Source: Solilutibacter silvestris
Lineage (GTDB): Bacteria; Pseudomonadota; Gammaproteobacteria; Xanthomonadales; Xanthomonadaceae
Reading direction: 5' to 3'
DNA: 64,000 nt
Assembly (NCBI RefSeq): GCF_002895945.1
Contig: NZ_NPZB01000002.1
Location: 806,001-870,000 of the forward strand
Shown: piece after piece, positions 33,449-46,726 of the stretch
How positions within the stretch are numbered: position 1 is the first letter of the stretch
Layout: every line of letters starts with the position of its first letter
Position numbers and translations under genes: made by a program
The notes under the pieces: generated by a model
Databases searched by the model: none
Told to the model about the DNA's origin: nothing
The model's input: only the letters and a program-made list of their open reading frames with translations

Positions 33449-34519
33449 ATGGCGACCGACCACTCAGGCGAACTCAAACCCCGTGCGCGGCAACTGCTGC
33501 GGACGCTGATCGGCCGCTACATCCACGACGGCGAGCCGGTGGGTTCGCACACGCTGGCGCGCCACGCCGGGCTGGATATCAGTCCGGCGACCATCCGCAG
33601 CATCCTTGGCGATCTCGAGGATCTCGGCCTGTTGGCCTCGCCGCACACCTCGGCGGGACGGGTGCCGACCGCGCAGGGCTACCGGGTGTTCGTCGATTCG
33701 CTGCTGCAGGTCGAGCCGCTGGGCGATCCCGAGCTGTGCCGCTTGCGCGAGGAATTGCCGTCCCACGCCGGGACGCGCCAGTTGCTCGGCAATGCCGGCG
33801 AGTTGCTCTCGGCGATGAGCCACTTCGTCGGCGTGGTCAGCGCCGAACGCCGGGCCAGCGTGCCGTTCCGTCGCATCGAATTCGTTGCCCTCAGCGTGGA
33901 CGAGGTGCTGGCGATCGTGGTCTTCAGCGACAACGAGGTGCAGAACCGCGTGGTGCGCACCGGCAAGGCCTACGACCCGGGCGAACTGGAGCGGGTCGCC
34001 AATTACCTGAACGCCCATTTCGCCGGATTGCCGATCGCCCAGGTCAAGCGCCAGTTGCTGGCGGAATTGCGCGCTGCCCGCGACGAATTGCACGTGCTGA
34101 TGTCGCAGGCGCTGGAACTGGCCGAATTGGCCATCGACGAGCACGCGGTGGACGATCGCGGCGATTCCGAACTGGTGATGGCCGGCCACACCAAGCTGAT
34201 GGGCGTGCAGGAATTGGCCGATATCGCCCGCCTGCGCGACCTGTTCGAAACCTTCGGGCGCAAGCGCGACATGCTGCAATTGCTCGATCGCACCCTGCAT
34301 GCCGAAGGCGTGCGCATTTTCATCGGCGAGGAAACCGGGCTGGCGCCGATGGGCGACGACATGGCGCTGGTCGCCGCGCCCTACGGCAATGCCGGCCGGG
34401 TATTGGGCGTGCTCGGGGTGATCGGGCCACGGCGGATGGCCTACGACCAGGTGATCCCGCTGGTGCAGGCGACGGCGGGCCTGCTCGGCGAGGCATTGGG
34501 GCAGGACCGCGGCTCTTGA
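33449..34519 (+). CDS. hrcA: Heat-inducible transcription repressor HrcA
   Basis: A 356-residue repressor: N-terminal winged helix (RARQLLRTLIGRYIHDGEPV; SPATIRSILGDLEDLGLL; HTSAGRVPTAQGYRVFVD) and the GAF-like dimerisation core (FIGEETGLAPMGDDMALVAA; GVIGPRRMAYDQVIPLV). It represses chaperone genes through CIRCE elements. It heads the hrcA-grpE-dnaK block. I found no complete CIRCE in this window, so its operators may lie at groESL. Confidence 0.95.
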   Translation: MATDHSGELKPRARQLLRTLIGRYIHDGEPVGSHTLARHAGLDISPATIRSILGDLEDLGLLASPHTSAGRVPTAQGYRVFVDSLLQVEPLGDPELCRLREELPSHAGTRQLLGNAGELLSAMSHFVGVVSAERRASVPFRRIEFVALSVDEVLAIVVFSDNEVQNRVVRTGKAYDPGELERVANYLNAHFAGLPIAQVKRQLLAELRAARDELHVLMSQALELAELAIDEHAVDDRGDSELVMAGHTKLMGVQELADIARLRDLFETFGRKRDMLQLLDRTLHAEGVRIFIGEETGLAPMGDDMALVAAPYGNAGRVLGVLGVIGPRRMAYDQVIPLVQATAGLLGEALGQDRGS

Positions 34520-34581
34520 TTTTCCGGCTGCCTGCCGCATGTCAAACTGGACGACCGCTGGCGACGAGGTGATGCAGGAAC

Positions 34582-35118
34582 ATGAGTACGGAAACCCCCA
34601 ATCCCGAAGATTTGCACGATGGCCTGTCGCCCGAGCAGATAGCCGACATGGGCGCTGCCGTCGGCGACGATGATCGCGCCGAGGCACTGAGCGCGGAACT
34701 GGAACAATTGCGTGCGCAATTCCTGCTGGAGCGCGCCGATCTCGAGAACCAGCGCAAGCGCATGGCCCGCGATGTCGACAACGCCCGCCGTTTCGCCAAC
34801 GAGAAATTGCTGGCCGATCTGCTGCCGGTGTTCGACAGCATGGAAGCCGGGCTGGCTGCCGCTGCCGCCGACGATCCGCTCCGTGCTGGCCTCGAACTCA
34901 CCCTCAAGCAATTGCACGCGGTCGCCGAGCGCAATGGCCTGGCGGAACTGGCGCCGAAGAAGGGCGATGCCTTCAATCCGGAACACCACAACGCGGTGAC
35001 CCAGCAGGCCGCCGATGGCGTGCCTCCGGGCGCGATCGTGCAGATGTTCCAGAAGGGCTACGTCCTCAACGACCGGTTGCTGCGGCCGGCCATGGTGGTC
35101 GTGTCCCCGCACGACTGA
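34582..35118 (+). CDS. grpE: GrpE nucleotide-exchange factor
   Basis: A 178-residue cofactor of DnaK: acidic N-terminal tail, long coiled coil (about 33-85; [20 protein letters not shown]), four-helix region ([17 protein letters not shown]) and beta domain ([33 protein letters not shown]). It drives ADP release from DnaK. The start follows a GCAGGAAC ribosome site; 62 bases separate it from hrcA. Confidence 0.96.
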   Translation: MSTETPNPEDLHDGLSPEQIADMGAAVGDDDRAEALSAELEQLRAQFLLERADLENQRKRMARDVDNARRFANEKLLADLLPVFDSMEAGLAAAAADDPLRAGLELTLKQLHAVAERNGLAELAPKKGDAFNPEHHNAVTQQAADGVPPGAIVQMFQKGYVLNDRLLRPAMVVVSPHD

Positions 35119-35142
35119 ACCCGGCCAATCGGCAGCTCAACC

Positions 35143-35170
35143 CTTGAAAGCCCGGGCCCGGCACCCATCT
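35143..35170 (+). promoter_or_regulatory. Sigma32 heat-shock promoter of dnaK
   Basis: CTTGAAA at 35143-35149, 14 bases, then CCCATCT at 35164-35170, an almost exact match to the heat-shock consensus. It lies about 60 bases before the dnaK ATG, in the grpE-dnaK gap. Confidence 0.85.
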
Positions 35171-35231
35171 AGCTAGCAAGCTTCGACGGCACGTCGGCAC
35201 TCCCAATTTGAAATCATAGAGAGAAGACACT

Positions 35232-37169
35232 ATGGGCAAGATTATCGGCATCGACCTCGGCACCACCAATTCCTGCGTCGCCATCATGGAAGGCGGCAAA
35301 GCCCGCGTGATCGAGAACGCCGAAGGCGACCGCACCACGCCTTCCATCGTCGCCTGGACCAAGGATGGCGAAGTCCTGGTCGGCGCCGCCGCCAAGCGCC
35401 AGGCGGTGACCAATCCCAAGAACACCTTCTTCGCGGTGAAGCGCCTGATCGGCCGCAAGTTCACCGACGCCGAAGTCAAGAAGGATCTCGACCTGGTGCC
35501 GTACGCCATCGTCGAGCACAGCAATGGCGACGCCTGGGTGGCACTGGCCGACGGCAAGACCATGGCGCCGCAGGAAGTCTCGGCCAAGGTGCTGGAGAAG
35601 ATGAAGAAGACCGCCGAAGCCTATCTCGGAGAGACGGTCACCGAAGCGGTGATCACCGTGCCGGCCTACTTCAATGACAGCCAGCGCCAGGCGACCAAGG
35701 ACGCCGGCCGCATCGCCGGGCTGGAAGTGAAGCGCATCATCAACGAACCGACTGCGGCCGCGCTGGCCTACGGTCTCGACAAGAACGACTCCCGCGATCG
35801 CAAGATCGCCGTGTACGACCTTGGCGGCGGCACCTTCGACGTCTCGATCATCGAGATCGCGCAGGTCGACGGCGAGAAGCAGTTCGAAGTGCTGGCCACC
35901 AACGGCGACACCTTCCTGGGTGGCGAAGACTTCGACAAGCGCGTGATCGACTATCTCGTCGACGAGTTCAACAAGGAGCAGGGCATCGACCTGCGCAAGG
36001 ACCCGCTGGCCCTGCAGCGCCTGAAGGACGCCGCCGAACGCGCCAAGATCGAACTGTCCACCGCGATGGGCACCGAGATCAACCTGCCGTACGTGACCGC
36101 CGATGCCTCGGGCCCGAAGCATCTCAACATCAAGCTGACGCGCGCCAAGCTCGAAGCGCTGGTCGATGACCTGGTCAAGAAAACCATCGAGCCGTGCCGC
36201 ACCGCGCTCAACGACGCCGGCCTCAAGGCCAGCGACATCAACGAGGTGATCCTGGTCGGCGGCCAGACCCGCATGCCCAAGGTGCAGCAGGCGGTGGCCG
36301 AGTTCTTCGGCAAGGAACCGCGCAAGGACGTCAACCCGGATGAAGCCGTCGCGATTGGTGCGGCGATCCAGGGCGGCGTGCTGGCCGGCGACGTCAAGGA
36401 CGTGCTGCTGCTCGACGTCACGCCGCTGAGCTTCGGCATCGAAACGCTGGGCGGCGTGATGACCAAGATCATCGAGAAGAACACCACCATTCCGACCAAG
36501 GCCTCGCAGACGTTCAGCACCGCCGACGACAACCAGTCGGCCGTGACCGTGCACGTGCTGCAGGGCGAGCGCGAACAGGCCCGCTACAACAAGTCGCTGG
36601 CGCGCTTCGACCTCACCGGGATCGAGCCGGCGCCGCGCGGCATGCCGCAGGTCGAAGTCAGTTTCGACATCGACGCCAACGGCATCCTCCATGTCAGCGC
36701 CAAGGACAAGAAGACCGGCAAGGAACAGCGCGTGGAGATCAAGGCCGGTTCCGGCCTGTCCGAGGACGAGATCAAGCGTATGGTCGAGGACGCCGAGGCC
36801 AACCGCGAGGAAGACAAGAAGTTCCATGAGTTGATCGAAGCGCGCAACAAGGCCGATGGCCTGGTGCACGCCACTCGTTCGGCGATCAAGGAACATGGCG
36901 ACAAGCTGCCGGGCGAGGCCATCGGTCGCGCCGAAGCCGCGATCGCCGACGTCGAAGCGGCGATGAAGGGCGACGACAAGGGCCAGATCGAAGCGCGTTC
37001 GAAGGTGCTGGAAGAGGCCGCGCAGTCGCTGTTCGCCGCGGCCAACGCTGGCCAGTCGCCCGGCCCGGACATGGGTGGCCATGCTGGCGCACAGCCGGGT
37101 CATGGCGGTGGCGACGATGTGGTCGACGCCGAGTTCACCGAAGTCAAGGACGACGGCAAGCAGGCCTGA
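35232..37169 (+). CDS. dnaK: Hsp70 chaperone DnaK
   Basis: A 645-residue Hsp70. ATPase-domain signatures are [33 protein letters not shown] and [17 protein letters not shown]; the linker [16 protein letters not shown] leads into the peptide-binding domain ([20 protein letters not shown]) and a helical lid ending in [20 protein letters not shown] with the EEVD-like DVVDAEF motif. It has its own sigma32 promoter and is followed by a terminator-like hairpin. Confidence 0.98.
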   Translation: MGKIIGIDLGTTNSCVAIMEGGKARVIENAEGDRTTPSIVAWTKDGEVLVGAAAKRQAVTNPKNTFFAVKRLIGRKFTDAEVKKDLDLVPYAIVEHSNGDAWVALADGKTMAPQEVSAKVLEKMKKTAEAYLGETVTEAVITVPAYFNDSQRQATKDAGRIAGLEVKRIINEPTAAALAYGLDKNDSRDRKIAVYDLGGGTFDVSIIEIAQVDGEKQFEVLATNGDTFLGGEDFDKRVIDYLVDEFNKEQGIDLRKDPLALQRLKDAAERAKIELSTAMGTEINLPYVTADASGPKHLNIKLTRAKLEALVDDLVKKTIEPCRTALNDAGLKASDINEVILVGGQTRMPKVQQAVAEFFGKEPRKDVNPDEAVAIGAAIQGGVLAGDVKDVLLLDVTPLSFGIETLGGVMTKIIEKNTTIPTKASQTFSTADDNQSAVTVHVLQGEREQARYNKSLARFDLTGIEPAPRGMPQVEVSFDIDANGILHVSAKDKKTGKEQRVEIKAGSGLSEDEIKRMVEDAEANREEDKKFHELIEARNKADGLVHATRSAIKEHGDKLPGEAIGRAEAAIADVEAAMKGDDKGQIEARSKVLEEAAQSLFAAANAGQSPGPDMGGHAGAQPGHGGGDDVVDAEFTEVKDDGKQA

Positions 37170-37194
37170 TCGATCGGGCGCGGATGCACACCGG

Positions 37195-37226
37195 GCGCCG
37201 GCCTCGCAAGAGGTGCGGCGCCTTTT
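37195..37226 (+). terminator. Terminator-like hairpin after dnaK
   Basis: GGCGCCGGCCTC and GAGGTGCGGCGCC pair across GCAA with one bulge and are followed by TTTT. It may reduce read-through from dnaK into the TMEM175-like gene and dnaJ. Confidence 0.65.
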
Positions 37227-37243
37227 CATGAGTCGGAGGCGTG

Positions 37244-37849
37244 ATGGGCAAGGGCAGGCTTGAGGCGTTCAGTGACGGGGTGATCGCCGTGATCATCACG
37301 ATCATGGTGCTCGAGTTGAAGACGCCGCACGAGCCGACACTGCAGGCATTGCTGGCGAACGCGCCGGTGTTCATGAGCTATGTGCTGAGCTTCATCTATG
37401 TCGGCATTTACTGGAACAATCACCACCACATGCTGCACGCCGTGCAGCGCATCAACGGCCGCGTGATGTGGGCCAACCTGTTCTTCCTGTTCTGGCTGTC
37501 GCTGTTTCCGTTCGTGACCAGTTGGGTCAACGAATCGCATCCGTTCCCGGCACCGGTTCCGATCGCGATGTACGGCTTCGTGTTGCTGATGGCGGCGTTG
37601 TCGTGGATTCCGCTCGGGCGTGCCCTGATCGCCTGCAATGGCGGTCGCGATGGCACGCTGGGGCGCGCGCTCGGCGGCGAGCACGGTGCATGGAAGGAGA
37701 AGATTTCTCCGCTGTTCTACCTCGCAGGCATCGCGCTGGCGTTCGTCGCGCCGATCGTGTCCTGCATCCTCTACATCCTGGTGGCGATCGTGTGGTTCGT
37801 CCCCGACCGTCGCATCGAACAACAACTGATGAAGCATCACGAAGCATGA
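37244..37849 (+). CDS. TMEM175-family (DUF1211) membrane protein, possible potassium channel
   Basis: A 201-residue protein with about six hydrophobic helices. The first carries [20 protein letters not shown] with the FSD motif that lines the pore of TMEM175 K+ channels, and later WNNHHHMLH, as in bacterial members. ATG 37244 is preceded by GGAGG at a proper distance; GTG 37241 would be too close. It sits between dnaK and dnaJ and overlaps the dnaJ start by ATGA, so dnaJ translation is coupled to it. This insertion into the chaperone operon is unusual. Confidence 0.85.
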   Translation: MGKGRLEAFSDGVIAVIITIMVLELKTPHEPTLQALLANAPVFMSYVLSFIYVGIYWNNHHHMLHAVQRINGRVMWANLFFLFWLSLFPFVTSWVNESHPFPAPVPIAMYGFVLLMAALSWIPLGRALIACNGGRDGTLGRALGGEHGAWKEKISPLFYLAGIALAFVAPIVSCILYILVAIVWFVPDRRIEQQLMKHHEA

Positions 37850-38973
37850 GCAAGCACGACTACTACGAAACCCTTGGCGTCGCCCGCACCGCAGACGACG
37901 ACACGCTGAAAAAAGCCTATCGCCGTTGCGCGATGAAGCACCATCCCGATCGCAACCCCGGCAATGCCGAGGCGCTGGCGCAGTTCAAGGAATGCAAGGA
38001 AGCCTACGAGGTGCTGTCCGATCCGCAACGCCGGCGCGCCTACGACCAATATGGCCACGCCGCGTTCGAGCACGGCATGGGCGGCAATGGCGGCGGTGGC
38101 CCGCAATACCACGATGTCGGTGACATCTTCGGCGACATTTTCGGCAACATCTTCGGTGGCGGTGCCCAGCGCGGCCCGCGTCGCGGCGCCGACATCGGCT
38201 ATGCGATGGAGCTCGACCTCGAGGATGCGGTGAATGGCGTGGAACAGCGCATCACCCTGCCGATGCTCGACGAATGCGCGCAATGCCACGGCAGCGGATC
38301 GACTGACGGCAAGCTTGAGACCTGCGGCAGTTGCAAGGGGCATGGCCAGATCCGCATGCAGCGCGGCATCTTCTCCATGCAGCAAGTGTGCCCGGAATGC
38401 CAGGGTCGCGGCCAGGTGATCGTCGATCCGTGCCCGGCCTGCCATGGCAATGGCCGCGTCCACAGCGAACGCACCCTCGACATCAAGGTGCCCGCGGGCG
38501 TCGACAACGGCGACCGCATCCGCCTGGCGGGCGAGGGCGAGGCCGGACCGGCCGGGGCACCACCGGGCGATCTCTATGTCGAGATCCACGTGCGGCCGCA
38601 TGCGATCTTCCAGCGCGATGGCGACGACCTCCATTGCGAAGTGCCGATCCGCATCACCCAGGCAGCCTTGGGCGACACGGTGCGCGTGCCGACATTGAAG
38701 GGCGATACCGAGATCCGCATCCCGGCCGAAACGCAGAGCGGCAAGGTGTTCCGCCTGCGTGGCAAGGGCGTGAAGTCGGTGCGCAGCCGCAGCGAGGGCG
38801 ACCTGTACTGCAAGGCGGTGGTCGAGACGCCGGTGAACCTCACCACTGAGCAACGCAAGTTGCTGGAGCAATTCGAAGCCACCTTCGTTGGCGAGGGCGC
38901 GCGCAAGCACTCGCCGAAACACAGCACCTTCGTCGATGGCGTCAAGGGGTTCTGGGACCGGATGGTGTCCTGA
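37846..38973 (+). CDS. dnaJ: Hsp40 co-chaperone DnaJ
   Basis: A 375-residue type I DnaJ: J domain (1-70) with HPD in [11 protein letters not shown], Gly/Phe region ([15 protein letters not shown]), zinc-binding domain with four CxxCxGxG repeats ([32 protein letters not shown]) and C-terminal substrate-binding domains. It stimulates DnaK's ATPase and delivers clients. It overlaps the preceding TMEM175-like gene by four bases. Confidence 0.97.
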   Translation: MSKHDYYETLGVARTADDDTLKKAYRRCAMKHHPDRNPGNAEALAQFKECKEAYEVLSDPQRRRAYDQYGHAAFEHGMGGNGGGGPQYHDVGDIFGDIFGNIFGGGAQRGPRRGADIGYAMELDLEDAVNGVEQRITLPMLDECAQCHGSGSTDGKLETCGSCKGHGQIRMQRGIFSMQQVCPECQGRGQVIVDPCPACHGNGRVHSERTLDIKVPAGVDNGDRIRLAGEGEAGPAGAPPGDLYVEIHVRPHAIFQRDGDDLHCEVPIRITQAALGDTVRVPTLKGDTEIRIPAETQSGKVFRLRGKGVKSVRSRSEGDLYCKAVVETPVNLTTEQRKLLEQFEATFVGEGARKHSPKHSTFVDGVKGFWDRMVS

Positions 38974-39058
38974 CCGGAAGGCGGTGTCCGGCTGTCACGA
39001 AGTGCGGCCGGGCTGCAGGTACACTGGCTGCGTGATTCGACAGCAGTGGGGGTGCAAG

Positions 39059-40036
39059 ATGGTTTCGGCCGTTCCGCAAGCAGTCGCCGCGCGCTTGACG
39101 CGCAGCGCGATCTTCCTGGTAGTGACGATCAAGCCCGGCAACGAAGCGCTCGACCGGGTGCGCAACGTCTGCGGCAATCTGTCCGGACTGGTGCGTTCGA
39201 TCGGGTTCCGCAATCTCGACGGCGAGGTGTCCTGCGTGATGGGCATCGGCTCGCAGGCCTGGGACCGGTTGTTCGCCAGTCCGAGGCCGAAGGAGCTGCA
39301 TCCGTTCCAGGAAATCCGTGGCGTGCACGTCGCGCCATCCACGCCGGGTGACTTGCTGTTCCACATCCGTTCCCGCGACATGGGCATGTGCTTCTCGCTG
39401 GCGAACAACATCGTCAACCAGCTGGCGGATGCCGTCGACGTGGTCGACGAGGTGCACGGCTTCAAGTTCTTCGATGATCGCGACCTGCTTGGCTTCGTCG
39501 ATGGCACCGAGAACCCGACTGGCCCCTACGCGGACGAAGCGACCCTGATCGGCGCGGAAGATCCGGCATTCACTGGCGGCAGTTACGTGATCGTGCAGAA
39601 ATACCTGCACAAGCTCGATGCCTGGAATGCGCAGACGGTCGAGGTGCAGGAAAACGTGATCGGCCGCAGGAAGGTCTCGGACATCGAACTCGACGACGCG
39701 GTGAAGAAACCCTTCGCCCACAACGTGCTGACCACGATCGAGGAAAACGGCGTCCAGCTGAAGATCGTGCGCGACAACATGCCGTTCGGCGAGATCGGCA
39801 AGGGCGAATTCGGGACGTACTTCATCGGCTATTCCTGCTCGCCGGCGCGGACAGAACAGATGCTGACCAACATGTTCGTCGGCAAACCGCCGGGCAACTA
39901 CGATCGCCTGCTCGATTTCAGCACCGCCGTCACCGGCGCGTTGTTCTTCGTGCCGACGGCGGATTTCCTCGACAACGTGCCCTCGACCGATCTGCCGCCG
40001 ACCAGCGACGCGGTGGTTCCGGGAACGGGCCAATAG
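39059..40036 (+). CDS. DyP-type haem peroxidase
   Basis: A 325-residue dye-decolourising peroxidase. The family motif GxxDG is present as GFVDGTENP (Asp148, distal acid), with proximal haem ligand His221 (PFAHNVL) and distal Arg238 (KIVRDNMPFG). There is no signal peptide, so it is cytoplasmic or packed in an encapsulin; no encapsulin gene is adjacent. Sequence style matches class B (YfeX-like). It uses hydrogen peroxide to oxidise organic substrates; the natural substrate is unknown. It starts 85 bases after dnaJ and ends eight bases before dapB. Confidence 0.92.
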   Translation: MVSAVPQAVAARLTRSAIFLVVTIKPGNEALDRVRNVCGNLSGLVRSIGFRNLDGEVSCVMGIGSQAWDRLFASPRPKELHPFQEIRGVHVAPSTPGDLLFHIRSRDMGMCFSLANNIVNQLADAVDVVDEVHGFKFFDDRDLLGFVDGTENPTGPYADEATLIGAEDPAFTGGSYVIVQKYLHKLDAWNAQTVEVQENVIGRRKVSDIELDDAVKKPFAHNVLTTIEENGVQLKIVRDNMPFGEIGKGEFGTYFIGYSCSPARTEQMLTNMFVGKPPGNYDRLLDFSTAVTGALFFVPTADFLDNVPSTDLPPTSDAVVPGTGQ

Positions 40037-40043
40037 GCCGGGC

Positions 40044-40751
40044 ATGCCGACACGATTGCTGATCCACGGCGCCAATGGCCGCATGGGCCGCGCGGTGCGC
40101 CGCATCGCCGTGACGGACGAGCGTTTCGCCATCGCCGGGGTGGTCTCGCGTTCTACGCCGGAAGTGCGCGTGATCGACGGCATCCCGTTTTTCGCCGCGA
40201 ACGAACTGTCCGGCGTGCCGGAATTCGATGTCTGCATCGACTTCAGCTTGCCGGAAGCCTTTGACGGCATCCTCGCCGAATGTGCAAAGCGTGGTGCCGC
40301 GCTGGTGTCGGGGACGACCGGATTGAGTGATGCGCAACGCGCAACGCTCGATGCCGCTTCGGCAAAGATCCCATTGATCTGGGCTTCGAACTTCAGCCTC
40401 GGCGTGGCGCTGTTGCACCAGTTGGTCGAAGTGGCAGCGACGCGTTTGCCGGGCTGGGACTGCGACATCGTCGAATCGCATCACGTCCACAAGAAGGACG
40501 CGCCATCGGGCACCGCCCTGACGCTGGGCGAAGCAGCGAAGCAGGGCGGTGCCGACCCGCATTACGCCAGCCTGCGTGCCGGCGATATCGTCGGCGAACA
40601 CCTGGTGCAGTTCAGCGGGCAGGGCGAGCGCATCGAGTTGATCCATCGTGCCAACGATCGCGACATCTTCGCGCGCGGCGCGTTGCACGCCGCAGCGTGG
40701 CTGCACGGCCGGCCGCCGGGCCACTATCGGGTGGCGGATACCCTGGGTTGA
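40044..40751 (+). CDS. dapB: 4-hydroxy-tetrahydrodipicolinate reductase
   Basis: A 235-residue enzyme of lysine and diaminopimelate synthesis. The Rossmann start LLIHGANGRMGRAV binds NAD(P)H, VSGTTGLSD and WASNFSLGVALL are family blocks, and the catalytic signature is ESHHVHKKDAPSGTAL. GDIVGEHLVQFSGQGERIEL and FARGALHAAAWL close the protein. It starts eight bases after the peroxidase gene, and dapB-carA-carB is a common order in this family. Confidence 0.96.
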   Translation: MPTRLLIHGANGRMGRAVRRIAVTDERFAIAGVVSRSTPEVRVIDGIPFFAANELSGVPEFDVCIDFSLPEAFDGILAECAKRGAALVSGTTGLSDAQRATLDAASAKIPLIWASNFSLGVALLHQLVEVAATRLPGWDCDIVESHHVHKKDAPSGTALTLGEAAKQGGADPHYASLRAGDIVGEHLVQFSGQGERIELIHRANDRDIFARGALHAAAWLHGRPPGHYRVADTLG

Positions 40752-40931
40752 GCCCCGCGCGGCTACGGAATTGCGTAGCGATCCGTGAATCCCGATTCAG
40801 GCTGAACAGTCGTCCCAGCGTGGACAGGCGGGGTGCGTTCATCTATCATTTCTTCTCGCCCGACCCACCTGCCTCCGAACCGGATTTCCGCGCTTCGGCG
40901 GCTTTCTGCAACCCGAAACAAGGCGAAGCCC

Positions 40932-42053
40932 GTGACCGAACCTGCAATCCTGGCCCTAGAAGACGGCAGCGTCTTCCACGGGGTTTCCGTTGGCGCGCCC
41001 GGACTTTCCGTGGGCGAAGTGGTGTTCAACACCGCGATGACCGGCTACCAGGAAGTGTTGACGGATCCGTCTTACGCCCGCCAGCTGGTGACGCTGACCT
41101 ATCCGCACATTGGCAATACCGGCATGACGGAGCAGGACGATGAAGCCGGCAAGGTCTGGGCCTCCGGGCTGATCGTGCGCGACGTGCCGCGCCGCCCCAG
41201 CAACTGGCGCAGCCAGGTGTCGTTGCCGGAATGGCTGCAGGCGCGCGGAATCGTCGCGATCAGCGATATCGACACCCGCCGCCTGACCCGCCTGTTGCGC
41301 GACAAGGGCTCACAGAATGGCGCCCTGATGGCCGGCCGCATCGACGAAGCCGAAGCGATCGAAGCCGCGCGCAAGTTCCCCGGCCTGAAAGGCATGGATC
41401 TGGCAAAGGTGGTCAGCACCGACAAGGCGCATGCGTGGACCGAGGGCAGCCTCGATCTCGATACCGGCGTCTTCGCGCAACCGGCGAAACGTTTCAAGGT
41501 CGTTGCTTACGATTTCGGCGCCAAGCGCAATATCCTGCGCATGCTGGCCGATCGCGGTTGCGATGTGACCGTGGTGCCGGCGCAGACGTCCGCCGCCGAT
41601 GTGCTGGTAATGAATCCCGATGGCGTGTTCCTCTCGAACGGCCCCGGGGATCCCGAACCCTGCGATTACGCTGTCGCCGCGATCCGCGAATTCGTCGCGA
41701 AGAAGATTCCGACCTACGGCATCTGCCTTGGTCACCAGTTGCTTGGCCTCGCGGTCGGCGCGAAGACGATGAAGATGGCGCATGGCCATCATGGCGCCAA
41801 CCATCCGGTGATCGATCTCGACAACGGCCGCGTCTACATCACTTCGCAGAACCACGGCTTCTGCATCGACGAATCCACGGTGCCAGCCAACGTGCGGGTG
41901 ACGCATCGTTCGCTGTTCGATGGCACCAACCAGGGCATCGCGTTGACTGATGCGCCGGCCTTCAGTTTCCAGGGTCACCCGGAAGCCGCGCCCGGTCCGC
42001 ACGAAATGTCCTATCTCTTCGATCGTTTCATCACCATGATGGAGGCACGCTGA
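40932..42053 (+). CDS. carA: Carbamoyl-phosphate synthase small (glutaminase) subunit
   Basis: A 373-residue subunit that releases ammonia from glutamine for CarB in arginine and pyrimidine synthesis. The N-terminal domain has [13 protein letters not shown] and [18 protein letters not shown]; the class I amidotransferase domain has nucleophile Cys265 in [10 protein letters not shown] and GHPEAAPGP. Start is GTG 40932, eight bases after AAGGCG, because it gives the standard N-terminus. The 180 bases upstream have no gene; a TATCAT -10-like element stands near 40850. carB follows one base after the stop. Confidence 0.95.
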   Translation: MTEPAILALEDGSVFHGVSVGAPGLSVGEVVFNTAMTGYQEVLTDPSYARQLVTLTYPHIGNTGMTEQDDEAGKVWASGLIVRDVPRRPSNWRSQVSLPEWLQARGIVAISDIDTRRLTRLLRDKGSQNGALMAGRIDEAEAIEAARKFPGLKGMDLAKVVSTDKAHAWTEGSLDLDTGVFAQPAKRFKVVAYDFGAKRNILRMLADRGCDVTVVPAQTSAADVLVMNPDGVFLSNGPGDPEPCDYAVAAIREFVAKKIPTYGICLGHQLLGLAVGAKTMKMAHGHHGANHPVIDLDNGRVYITSQNHGFCIDESTVPANVRVTHRSLFDGTNQGIALTDAPAFSFQGHPEAAPGPHEMSYLFDRFITMMEAR

Positions 42054-42054
42054 C

Positions 42055-45297
<3,243 letters not shown>

Positions 45298-45304
45298 GAA
45301 AACG

Positions 45305-45781
45305 ATGGCAGCACCCATTACCGCAAAAGGCGCCGCACGTTTGCGCGCCGAACTGGAAGAACTGAAGTCCGTGAAACGCCCCGCCGTGATCCAGGCGATC
45401 GCGGAAGCGCGCGCCCACGGCGACCTCAAGGAAAACGCCGAGTACCACGCCGCGCGCGAGCAGCAGGGCTTCATCGAAGGTCGCATCAAGCACCTCGAAG
45501 GCGAACTGTCGCATGCGCAGATCATCGACATCGCTACGCTCAACGCCGGCGACAAGGTGGTGTTCGGCGCGACCGTCGATATCGCCGATACCGAGAATGA
45601 CGACGAGCGCACCTACCAGATCGTCGGTGACCTCGAAGCCGACATCAAGCTGGGACTGATCGCGATTTCGTCGCCGGTGGCGCGTGCGCTGATCGGCAAG
45701 CACTCCGGCGACGTCATCACCATCGAGGCGCCTGGCGGCACCCACGAATTCGAAATCGTCGACGTCCGCTACCAGGGTTGA
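45305..45781 (+). CDS. greA: Transcription elongation factor GreA
   Basis: A 158-residue factor: N-terminal coiled coil ([40 protein letters not shown]) whose tip acidic residues enter the RNA polymerase secondary channel to stimulate transcript cleavage, and a C-terminal globular domain ([30 protein letters not shown]). It lies seven bases after carB and three before rpfE, as in the Xanthomonas rpf region. Confidence 0.97.
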   Translation: MAAPITAKGAARLRAELEELKSVKRPAVIQAIAEARAHGDLKENAEYHAAREQQGFIEGRIKHLEGELSHAQIIDIATLNAGDKVVFGATVDIADTENDDERTYQIVGDLEADIKLGLIAISSPVARALIGKHSGDVITIEAPGGTHEFEIVDVRYQG

Positions 45782-45784
45782 TGC

Positions 45785-46726
45785 GTGAGCGCCGCGGCCT
45801 GCCTGCTGCTGCCGTCGCGTGATCAATTCGACGCGGTTGCATTCGATGCGACGTTGGCGCGTGCACTGGGTCGTGGCGATCGCATCGACAGCGGTGGCGA
45901 TGGTCGTCGCGCGCAACTGCGACGCTTCGTTCGCTTGACGCCGACGCACTGGTCGCTGGCTGCGCTCGCGCGTCAAGAGGAGCGTGGCGATGCCGCTGGT
46001 TCCGCGTGGTTGCGTGTCGATCCGGTGCATGTGCGGCCCGACATCAATGGTGCGCGCCTGCTTGGCTGGGGCGAAGGGCTGCAGCTGTCGGAGGAGGAAG
46101 CGCATGCCTTTAGCGCCGCATTGCGTCCGTTGTTCGGCGACGCTGGCTTTGCACTTGAGGCGACGTCGCCGGATCACTGGTACCTGCGGATGGAGCCGGG
46201 CACGCCGCTGCCGGAATTCCGCGACCCCGCCGAAGCGCTCGGTACCGATCTCGGCGATGACATCGACACCTCTCCGCAACATCGGCGCTGGCGCGTGCTG
46301 GCTTCGGAAGCACAGGTCGTCCTCCACAATCACCCGGCCAATCGCGAACGTGCACGACGCGGATTACCGGCGGTGAATGCCGTGTGGTGCTGGGGTGGCG
46401 GCGTGCTGCCGCAGTCGGTGCAGGGGGTGGATGACTGGATGCTGGCGAGTCGCGATCCGTCCGCGCGCATCCTCGCCGCCGCCGCGGATCGCCTCGACAC
46501 ATTGCCCACGAAATGGACGCTGCCAGCGCGTGATGTCGCATTCGACTTGCATCGTGTCGTCAAGCCGCAGGCGATCATCGACGACTGGGTGATGCCGGCA
46601 CTCGCAGACTTGCAACGCGGCGAACTCCGACAGCAGGTGCTGGATTTCGCCGATGGCCTGCGCTGGCGATTCGAGCGACAACAACGGTGGCGGATGTTCC
46701 GTCGCCCCGTGCAGACATTCAGTTGA
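45785..46726 (+). CDS. rpfE: RpfE-like protein of unknown function
   Basis: A 313-residue protein without signal peptide or membrane segments. Position between greA and recJ and the blocks WLRVDPVHVRPDINGARLLG, HWYLRMEPGTP and LPAVNAVWCWGGGVLPQ match the RpfE family, which some databases label phosphoglycerate-mutase-related. In Xanthomonas it belongs to the rpf region but is not part of DSF synthesis. Start is GTG 45785; an ATG four bases earlier is out of frame. The end overlaps the recJ reading frame. No catalytic motif could be named. Confidence 0.82.
   Translation: MSAAACLLLPSRDQFDAVAFDATLARALGRGDRIDSGGDGRRAQLRRFVRLTPTHWSLAALARQEERGDAAGSAWLRVDPVHVRPDINGARLLGWGEGLQLSEEEAHAFSAALRPLFGDAGFALEATSPDHWYLRMEPGTPLPEFRDPAEALGTDLGDDIDTSPQHRRWRVLASEAQVVLHNHPANRERARRGLPAVNAVWCWGGGVLPQSVQGVDDWMLASRDPSARILAAAADRLDTLPTKWTLPARDVAFDLHRVVKPQAIIDDWVMPALADLQRGELRQQVLDFADGLRWRFERQQRWRMFRRPVQTFS

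Noticed and set aside
35185-35215. CIRCE (HrcA operator) before dnaK
   Set aside because: Only a half-site-like GGCACTC is visible near 35195; the inverted GAGTGC half at nine bases is missing.
35214-37229. 671-residue antisense frame over dnaK
   Set aside because: Mirror frame caused by high GC and biased codon use of dnaK; no family motifs. The same holds for long antisense frames over carB, the TonB receptors, lysS and acnB.
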